Source: Tilletiopsis washingtonensis (lineage: Eukaryota; Basidiomycota; Exobasidiomycetes; Entylomatales). From it: a stretch of 64,000 bases of DNA. The stretch is from contig NW_020312020.1 of assembly GCF_003144115.1 (NCBI RefSeq), positions 87,483 to 151,482 of the forward strand, in the 5' to 3' direction. The position numbers and the translations under genes are program-made. Below, piece after piece: positions 55,175 to 64,000 of the stretch. Positions within the stretch are counted from its first letter, which is position 1. Every line of letters begins with the position of its first letter. Under the pieces are notes generated by a model. It saw only the letters and a list, made by a program, of their open reading frames with translations, was not told the DNA's origin and ran no database searches.

Positions 55175-58100
55175 ATGCGCAGTCCTACTCTTCTCCTGGG
55201 CCTCCTGCCCCTGCTCGCCCTCTTCTGCCTCATCCAAGATGTCTCGGCCACCGGCGCCCTGATCCCGCGCGACCTCGATGACTCGGCCGACGCCCAGAAC
55301 TTCCTCGAGGCTCGCTCCCGCCGCTGCACGTCGTCGAAGAAGTGTGGCCGCAACAGCTACTGCTCGTGGGGCCGCTGCCGCCGCAAGAAGTGGGACGGCG
55401 ACCGCTGCCTCGCCTTTGCGAGCTGCTTCAGCGGCTCGTGCGATGTCCAGGTGAGCTCGGCGGCTCGGCATCGATGACTTCATGCTCACGCCTCCCTCCA
55501 GGCCGGCCGCTGCGCGTCGCAGAACCTCAGCCTCGGCACGCGCTGCTCGACGTCCGCCTCGTGCGGCTCGGGCAACTGCCAGAATGCCTACTGTGCGCCG
55601 AAGAAACGCATCGGACAGTACTGCTACAAGTCGTCGAACTGCCGTACTGGCTTCTGCGCGAATTCTCGCTGCACGCGCGTGCCGCAGACGGAGCAGCCCG
55701 ACCTGCAGCCGAGTCTGCCGTGGAACCGCGACCTGCGCGACCTCTCCAACCTCGACGCCTCGCCCGGTCTCGAGCTCTTCTACCTCCAGTCCGGCGCTCT
55801 CGACCCGTCCGTCAGCCAGATCTTCGCCACGCTCAAGGCCGACCTCAGCTTCCCGGCTGTCGTGCTGTCGCACTCGAGCCGCGTCGGCGTGCCCAAGTGC
55901 GAGGCGGCGTCGGTCAGCAAGACCGGCGGCGCCGGCATCGAGGTGCCCTTCTCCGACGCCGCCGCCTACACGTACGCCAAGAACTCGTGGAGCAAGCTCG
56001 CTGACAAGTTCCTCATCGTGACGCACAGCGACGGCTGCGGTGCCGCCGACAAGGCGGACGAGCGCACCTTCTGGCTCGTCGAGAAGAACGGCCTCGTCTG
56101 GGACGACGTCGCTCGCACCGTCGACGTCCGCTGCACCGAGGTCGCGCACCAGGACGTGATCAATGAGGTCAACATCAAGTTCGGCGGCTCGACTCCCGCC
56201 AACGGCGGCACCACGCCGGGCACGACGCCTGGTGGCACTACGCCCGGCACCACACCCGGCGGCACGACGCCTGGCACCTCGCCGGGTGGTACCTCGCCCG
56301 GTACTACGCCCGGCACCACCACGCCTGGCACGACTCCTGGCACCACGACGCCTGGCACGACCCCTGGCACCACGACGCCTGGCACGACCCCTGGTACTAC
56401 GACGCCTGGCACCACTCCTGGCACCACGACGCCCGGCACGACGCCCGGCACGACGCCCGGCACGACGCCCGGAACCACGACCCCTGGCGAGGCCACCTGC
56501 CAGGACGTCGACGCCTCGACGACCGTGCGCGGCCTGCCCGTCGCCGCGTGCGGTGCCGACTTCGACAAGACGCTCGACAGCCGTCTGGGCTTCAACAACC
56601 TGCGCAATGAGGACAGCTTCGCCGAGTACGCCTCGGAGCTGGCGCCGGGCCTCGGCTCGCTGAGCCCGGATGACTACGACGAGGCCGACGACGACTTCAA
56701 GGACGACACGACGTACACCAACAGCAAGCGCCAGCAGCTGCGCCGTGCCCAGCTCATGTCCGCGCGCGGCGAGCTCATGATGTACGACAAGCGCTTCATC
56801 TCGATGGGCAAGGGTAAGTGGACGACGGCACGAGGCTGCAGCTCGCGGTGCTCACCACCGCTTCTCCATAGTCTTCAGAAAGCTCGGATCTGCCATTGTC
56901 ACCGTCGTCACGGCTCCGGCACGGGTGTTCGTCCAGGGCGTCGTCACCGCCATCGGCGCGACTCCGGTATGTAGCGATGCGACACAGCCGCCCAGCCGCA
57001 GGGACTGATACAGATCCTTGCCTTAGCTCGGCCCGATCATCGACAAGGCGCTGGAGAGCGCTTCGCCGAAGATCGACAAGACGCTCAACCTCTCGCTCAA
57101 GCCGACGAAGGGCCTCCAGCCTTCGAAGACGTGGGGCAACCAGTTCCGCATTTTCCACGAGAAGTTCGACCGCAACGGCGCCAAGGGCGAGGTGGCCCTC
57201 TTCTGTGTAGAGTCAGCAGCTTCCCTCGCAGGCGTGCTTGAGGCCCATCCGCTGACCGTCTCCCTCTTCGCAGCTGCGGCATCGAGGGCTCGGCGCAGCT
57301 CACCGGCCAGCTGCAGTTCTCTATCCGTGAGTCCGACGGGCGGTGCGACGTAGAGGCCTCTGCTCACACCGCCGACGCGCAGAGAATGGAGGCTCGATCA
57401 AGCAGGCGTTCGTACAGGTCGCCGGCGGCATCAAGGCAACGGCCGTGCTCGGCCTCGAGGCGGAGGGCACGTACGAGAAGACCTGTGCGTTGCTCGAATG
57501 CCTAAAGCAAAGCGACGTGCGCTGACTGTCTGCCCTTTCAGCCAAGACGAACATCATGACGGTGCCCCTGGGCGGCTTCGCCATCAAGGATTACGTCGTC
57601 GTCGGCCCGTCCATGTCGCTCGACGCGCAATTCAAGTTCGAGGCGGCCGCGTCGGGATCCCTCAAGGTTGGCGCAACCTATGGCATGGATGCCTTCAAGG
57701 CGCGGCTTGATTTCCTCGCGGAGAGCGCCTGGTCGGCCGAGGGCTTCACGCCCAAGTTCGAGAAGGTATTCGAGGTGAAGACGGAGATCAAGGCCGAGGC
57801 GCTGCTGTCGCTGCCCATTTCCATCGGCGTCGGCGTAAAGATCAAGCCGGTCAACTTCGACAAGAAGGTGGCGATCAGCACAGAGCCCGGCATCGGCGCC
57901 GAGGCCAAGTACTTCTACGACAAGGAGGCTCCGGCCGAGACGGAGTGCAACGGCGGCGTTGCTTACGAGATTTCGCTGCGCAACGAGGTCGCCATGGATC
58001 TCTTCGGCACGCGCAAGCCGCTCGGCGAGCCGTGGAAGCACAAGCTCGCAGGCGACTGCTTCATGCTGCCCGGCGCGCCCGTCAAGGACACGCCGACGGA

Positions 58101-59073
58101 CGGCACCACGCCGACCGACGGCACCACGCCGACCGACGGCACCACGCCGACCGATGGCACCACGCCGACCGATGGCACCACGCCGACCGATGGCACCACG
58201 CCGACCGATGGCACCACGCCCACCGACGGCACCACGCCCACGGACGGCAGCGCTCCGACCGACGGCAGCGCTCCGTTCGATGGCAGCGCTCCCACGGACG
58301 GCAGCGCTCCGACCGACGGTGACGAGGTCGAGCAGCTGCAGGGCCGCAGCGTGCAGCTCCTGGCCAGCGACGTCATGAAGCGCGACGAGCGGGCACTGCT
58401 GGCGCGCGAGATCGACCTCACCGACTCGGACTTCGACTTTGCCAACGACGACCTGCTGCCCGAGGCCCAGAAGGAGCTGCAAGAGGACATCGACGAGAGC
58501 ATCGCGGCCGCCGAGAACGCCGGCTCGCAGGACGGCTTCGAGTACATCCAGATCCAGGACTCGCTGAACCGCTACAAGCTCGCCAACAACGAGGACGGCA
58601 GCCTCACGCTCGTCGAGAAGACGGCGGAGACGGGCGGCCTCTACTTTGCCGCCGTCAACAACATCGTGCTCACCGACGACGCCGAGAACCTCTTCATCTA
58701 CTACCCCGCCACGATGGCCGAGCTGGGCGTCAGCCGTCTGCGCATGGTCGACCCGACTTCGGTGCCCAAGACGGCCGACATGCTCGGCTGGGTGCCCATC
58801 AACGCCGACGAGTCGACGGGCACGCCGGGCATCTACGTGCCGCGCTCGGTCTCGGCCGCGAGCGAGTCGGGGAAGGAGGGCGAGGTCTTCTTCACGATGC
58901 TCTGCAACTTCAAGGACGGCTCGGCGAGCAAGCTCTTCCTCGCCAAGAACGCCGAGACGGCCGAGGCGACGCTCAAGAGCCAGGACGCGCTGCAGACCGT
59001 CGCCGGCAACGTCATCAGCGCCTGCCAGTTCCTCCCGCTCGTGCCCATGAGCGGCGGCTTCGCCGGCTTCTGA
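55175..59073 (+). CDS. secreted Cys-module protein with two tandem-repeat domains
   Basis: Seven exons: 55175-55450, 55502-56813, 56872-56966, 57027-57211, 57274-57326, 57383-57484 and 57542-59073, giving 1184 aa. A signal peptide (about 1-25) and a dibasic RSRR site (47-50) are followed by four 4-Cys modules of the form C-x5-C-x4/5-C-x4/6-C (C51 to about 160). A globular part follows, then a Thr-Pro-Gly repeat (about 328-421). A second large domain follows with CVDCG (621-625) and beta-rich segments. Thirteen TPTDGT-like hexapeptides (858-935) and a C-terminal domain close it. There is no GPI-type tail. The exon-4 donor is a weak GTCAGC at 57212; it alone keeps frame and yields CVDCG. I do not recognise the family; a wall-associated or secreted surface protein is inferred from signal peptide, Cys modules and Pro/Thr repeats. 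Confidence 0.8.
56208..56487 (+). repeat. coding minisatellite, Thr-Pro-Gly repeats
   Basis: Tandem in-frame units encode variants of TTPGTTPG, near residues 328-421 of the secreted protein. Units vary at synonymous positions (ACC/ACG/ACT, GGC/GGT) and in period (4-, 5- and 9-residue spacing), so the array is old enough to have diverged. Confidence 0.85.
58090..58323 (+). repeat. coding minisatellite, 13 x 18 bp (TPTDGT)
   Basis: Thirteen 18-base units encode eight TPTDGT, then TPTDGS, APTDGS, APFDGS, APTDGS and APTDGD. The central units (4-7) are identical in DNA and carry GAT for Asp, whereas flanking units use GAC, a sign of recent unit duplication in the middle of the array. Confidence 0.9.
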
Positions 59074-59635
59074 GCTTCCTCTTCTCCGGATTCCACACTC
59101 CCTTTTTTGTGTCCCCTACGTCACCCAACCTGCGCGTCTGGCATTGCTCGACGCTGCTCCAATCTCACGTCTTTGCGTCTCACCTCCTGCGTGAAGGCCG
59201 CTGCGGGCGTGCCGCGCGCGTCAGCTCACCACGCGACAGCGCCTCTCGGCTGCGAGCTCACGCGCCAAACGCCAGCGAGTGGACGAGCACTGACTTCAGC
59301 GTCCAGCAAGAATTGCGGAGATGCACATCTTTTGAACTAGGGGAAGAAGTCATGAGTCTCTGTCGCCCGACGACGGCGAGGGACAGGGCAGAAGCAGTAT
59401 ATTCGACACGGCGCCCTGTTTCTCGCACGACGCGGCGTGGCCTGAGCGCCGCTCCCACGGTGCATGCAGGTGATCGGCCGAGCGCAGCACCTCGAGGCGC
59501 GAGGTGCGCCAGGCCCAAAGCAAGCGCCGCTCTAGAGCTACCCTCAGCTCCACTTCATCCTCGCACCTCCTCACAGCCTCGCCTCACTCACTACCTCACG
59601 AATCACGCCTACAGCACGAGAGCACACACCGCACG
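59074..59635. other. intergenic between two plus-strand genes
   Basis: This is the 3' flank of the repeat-protein gene and the promoter of the Rpn11 gene. An AT-richer patch (59315-59405) precedes a C/T-rich leader. No gene and no exact PACE-type proteasome element were found by eye. Confidence 0.45.
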
Positions 59636-61328
<1,693 letters not shown>

Positions 61329-61700
61329 GTGGGGGAAGAGAGAGGCGGCGAGAGCAATCTGATTACGAGGTTTGCCAGATGCGCAGTCTCTAGGCTTGCT
61401 GCTGTGGGGTATACAAGGGAAGGAAGAGGCATGCGGGTCCGGGGCGCGCTGTGCAGGACGGCACTGCCAGTGGAACGAGGTCCGTCGAGCGAGACGGGCG
61501 GAGCTGCGGCGCCGAGGAAGGGAGTGCGAGCTGCACAGCGGCCTTGCAACGCCTGCTTGAACTGCGCCGCGCAGCTTGGTGCGTCGCATTCGTCGATCGC
61601 CGGAGCGAGTGCGGCGCATCCGAGCGAGAGGGCTAGCAGATGTGTAGACATGAGGCGCCATGTGGGGGCCCGTGGGGACGACGCAATTGGGGCGCGCGAA
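61329..61700. other. convergent 3' flanks
   Basis: This lies between the stops of Rpn11 (plus) and Sua5 (minus). No gene or exact AATAAA is visible. Confidence 0.45.
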
Positions 61701-63131
61701 CTAGGTGCGCACCTCGACCTGCTCGCCCGCTGCCTTGTTGAGGCGATTCATAACTGCCAGGCCCACGCCTTGCTCCTCGACGGCCTCGACGAGAATGACG
61801 TCGCAGTGCTTCGGCCCTTCAGAAGGCGCAACAGCGGCAGCGGATGACTCGGCGTCTGAAGAGCAAGGAGGGGCGCGCACATCGAGCTGATCCAACGTCC
61901 TCAGGCCGTCGAAGAGGCGCGCAGCTGCTTCGGCGGGCCGCGCGATGGAGCCCAGGTCGAAGCGATGCAGGGTGCAGTGTTGCGCTGCCGACAGCTCGAG
62001 GCGCGCTGGCGGCGCAAGCAATGTGCTCGTTGCGCTGCTGCTGCTGGCGTCGTCTTGTGGGCAGAGCTGGCGCAGAGACGCAGAGAGGGCGCCGTCTGAG
62101 GGAAGCATGAGGCCGACATGCGCGTCCGTCGAGCGCGACGCCAGGCTTTCGAGCAAGTCGCGCAGTGACGTCGCTGCGCCCGCCGTCGGCTTGAGCAGCA
62201 CGACTTTGGCATCGGGCGCGTAGTGGCGATACTTCATGCCCGGCGTGGTGGGGTTCTGCTCCATCTGCACATCTCGCAGCACCGCTCCCTCGGCCGCTTG
62301 ATCCGCCTGTCCATAGACGCGCAGCCTGGCCTGCACGCCCGCTGCGGCGAGGGCCGTGCGCAGATCATCCACCGTACAGGCGCCCGGGCGCAGGACGTGC
62401 ACTTCTCCCGGCACCGAGATGGCGTCGACGACGGTGCTTTCGACGCCGAGACTGGCTGCGCCGCCGTCGAGAATGAAGGGCAGGCGCCCTTGCTCGCCGC
62501 CCAGGTCGTGCGCCACATGCGCGGCCGTAGTGGGCGACGGCCGACCGGATGCATTTGCCGAGGGAGCGGCGAGCGGCACGCCTGCGGCGGCGATGAGGGC
62601 GCGCGCCACGGCATGCGCGGGCATGCGGATGCCCACGGTGCGATGTCCGGCGGTGACTTGGCGCGGAATGCCCGGGCCGGCGGGAAAGAGGAGCGTCAGC
62701 GGTGCGGGCCAGAGCTGTGCGAGGGCGTGCAGCGCCGGCGAGAGGCGGAAGTCTGGCGGCAGCAGCGGCGCCAGCATGTCGAGCGAGGCGATGTGCACGA
62801 TGAGCGGATTGTCCGCCGGGCGGCCCTTTGCGGCAAAGATGCTGTGCGCCGCATGCGCACTCAGCGCGCTGCCGCCCAGCCCATACACCGTCTCTGTGGG
62901 GAAGGCGACGACGTGTCCTTCGCGCAGCGCGGCGGCGCACTGGGCGATGCCGTCGGCGGACGTGGCGCAGACGACGCGCGTGCGGAAGGTGCGCGAGGGA
63001 TAGGCGGCAGGCGCCGCTGCGCCGCACGACGACGACGAGGAAGCCATGCGGCACGAGCGTGGCGGCACGCAGGCGAGACGGCGCAGAGGAGCAGCAGAGA
63101 GCAGACGGACGGCGCTGTGGGGCATGCGCAT
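61701..63131 (-). CDS. SUA5: threonylcarbamoyl-AMP synthase Sua5
   Basis: A single uninterrupted frame gives 476 aa from the ATG at 63131. The YrdC/Sua5 domain covers about 55-270: ALREGHVVAFPTETVYGLGG, the KGRPADNPLIVHI loop, PGIPRQVTAGHRTVGIRMP and PLAAPSANASGRPSPTTA, then ESTVVD and VLRPGA. The C-terminal Sua5 domain begins after SPTTPGMKYRHYAP-type linker sequence (NPTTPGMKYRHYAP here), which closes over the active site. The enzyme makes threonylcarbamoyl-AMP from Thr, bicarbonate and ATP for t6A37 of ANN-decoding tRNAs. Residues 1-29 are Arg-rich without acids and resemble a mitochondrial presequence. Met at 63047 would give a cytosolic form of 448 aa; the frame also stays open to an ATG at 63233. 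It is the only long intronless gene here. Confidence 0.88.
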   Translation of the reverse strand: MRMPHSAVRLLSAAPLRRLACVPPRSCRMASSSSSCGAAAPAAYPSRTFRTRVVCATSADGIAQCAAALREGHVVAFPTETVYGLGGSALSAHAAHSIFAAKGRPADNPLIVHIASLDMLAPLLPPDFRLSPALHALAQLWPAPLTLLFPAGPGIPRQVTAGHRTVGIRMPAHAVARALIAAAGVPLAAPSANASGRPSPTTAAHVAHDLGGEQGRLPFILDGGAASLGVESTVVDAISVPGEVHVLRPGACTVDDLRTALAAAGVQARLRVYGQADQAAEGAVLRDVQMEQNPTTPGMKYRHYAPDAKVVLLKPTAGAATSLRDLLESLASRSTDAHVGLMLPSDGALSASLRQLCPQDDASSSSATSTLLAPPARLELSAAQHCTLHRFDLGSIARPAEAAARLFDGLRTLDQLDVRAPPCSSDAESSAAAVAPSEGPKHCDVILVEAVEEQGVGLAVMNRLNKAAGEQVEVRT

Positions 63132-63388
63132 GCGCAGTGTGCCTGCGCGTGCGGCGGTGGTGCGCGGCGCGTGAGGAGCGAAGAGGCGGCAAAGGAAGAC
63201 GTGGGTGAGGGCGAAGGTGAGGCAAAGGTCCAAATTTCCGCCTGGACAGCGAGGAGGCGGCGCCGGGTGGAGGCAGCGCGCGGCATGCTGAGTCAGCAGC
63301 GGCGCCGCCTGCTGAGGCAGCGATGCTGCTCCTGGCCGTGCCCCGCCCCTCTCCTCGGCCTCTCTCCCACCACCACGCCTGCACCAGC

Positions 63389-64000
63389 ATGGGCTTCTTC
63401 TCCTCCTCTCCCTCCTCCTCCTCCTCCTCCGCCCCCGTCGCCGGCGAGGGTGGTTCGCTGCCCACGCGTTCCTCGCGCACGGCCTGCTGGGACGCGCGCG
63501 ATGCCTACTACGCCTGTCTGACGCAGCGGCACGTCGTCATTCCGCCGGGCACCGACATGAGCGACGGGCGCGGGCCCGTGGGCAAGGCGGCCGCGCAGGC
63601 GCAGCGCCAGCGCGCAGAGTCGCTCGAGGAGCAGAGACTGGCGGATCCGTGTGCCAAGCTGCGCGGCCCGTATGAGGGCAACTGCGCAAAGAGCTGGGTG
63701 AGTGGCCCGGAGCAGCGCGGGCAACGCCGGGAGGAGGGCAAGCGCAAAGGAACGTCAGGTGGTCGCACGTGGGCTGATGAACCACGTGCGTCGGAAAGAA
63801 AGTGGGCGCAGCGGGCAGAGGTCAAGCTGCAACTCTGCACATCGGGCCGGCTGAAGGGGCAGCAGGGCCGGGCATTGGGCGCTCAAATGGGCGCGGCTAG
63901 ATGGGGCGGGGGGCGACTAGATTCACAGCAGAGATCCGCAGGTGCTGCGGGCTAGCAACGTCGTGGCGGGCATGCGTGTGCCGGGCCAATTGGGCCGGGG
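63389..64000 (+). CDS. COA6: COA6-like cytochrome c oxidase assembly factor, 3' end missing
   Basis: Exon 1 is 63389-63697 (103 codons, phase 0), ending at a GTGAGT donor. The following exon lies beyond the window, as no acceptor before 64000 gives the expected end. After a Ser-rich head, ACWDARDAYYACL supplies a C-x9-C pair, and CAKLRGPYEGNC supplies C-x10-C followed by AKSW, the spacing typical of COA6. Family role: an intermembrane-space twin-Cys protein helping copper delivery to Cox2. It diverges from Sua5 across about 257 bases. A longer relative of the twin-Cys family cannot be excluded without the end. Confidence 0.78.

Noticed and set aside
57201-57280. Apparent frameshift or pseudogene in the secreted repeat protein
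   Set aside because: The frame is restored by the donor at 57212, which also yields the sensible CVDCG sequence.
57963-58547. Minus-strand frame with repeated VGVVPS
   Set aside because: It is the antisense reading of the 18-bp repeat in the secreted protein, which is supported on the plus strand by six introns and a signal peptide.

Overview
The window is nuclear DNA from a GC-rich fungus, most likely a basidiomycete and possibly Ustilaginomycotina (inference from base composition, intron style and gene content; no marker gene was compared). It carries about 60 short spliceosomal introns, mostly 50-130 nt. They have GTGAGT/GTGCGT donors, many have a CTGAC or CTAAC branch motif just before the acceptor, and the genes encode typical fungal proteins. 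Exon joins were worked out by hand. Each multi-exon model below sums to a whole number of codons and ends at a stop, except the last gene, which runs off the window.

Left part (1-26.6 kb): an Adp1-like ABCG transporter with an EGF-like ectodomain; a DEP-RGS regulator of heterotrimeric G proteins; a very long Rim15/Greatwall-type kinase (PAS, zinc finger, split kinase, response-regulator receiver); and, convergent with it, an ankyrin-DysF-FYVE-RING ubiquitin ligase candidate. These genes serve membrane transport and nutrient or pheromone signalling.

Middle (27-44.6 kb): a cytosolic YicI-like GH31 alpha-xylosidase; an IML2/TTC39-like TPR protein; a Bsd2/Ndfip-like membrane adaptor with a PY motif; an unusual single reading frame that joins a CBS-domain protein to the TFIID/SAGA subunit TAF10; a LYR-motif succinate dehydrogenase assembly factor; and a Dur3-type urea/polyamine transporter.

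Right part (44.6-64 kb): a 4.2-kb gene-free stretch separates the Dur3-like gene from a divergent amino-acid permease. Then come a small secreted GPI-anchor-type protein, a 3.2-kb gene-free stretch, and a 1184-residue secreted protein with four 4-Cys modules and two unrelated tandem-repeat domains. The window ends with Rpn11 (proteasome lid deubiquitinase), Sua5 (tRNA t6A synthesis) and the first exon of a COA6-like cytochrome oxidase assembly factor.

The most unusual object is the CBS-TAF10 fusion at 39250-40560. No tRNA, rRNA, transposon or CRISPR array could be supported. Most long open frames outside the listed genes look like GC-driven shadows.
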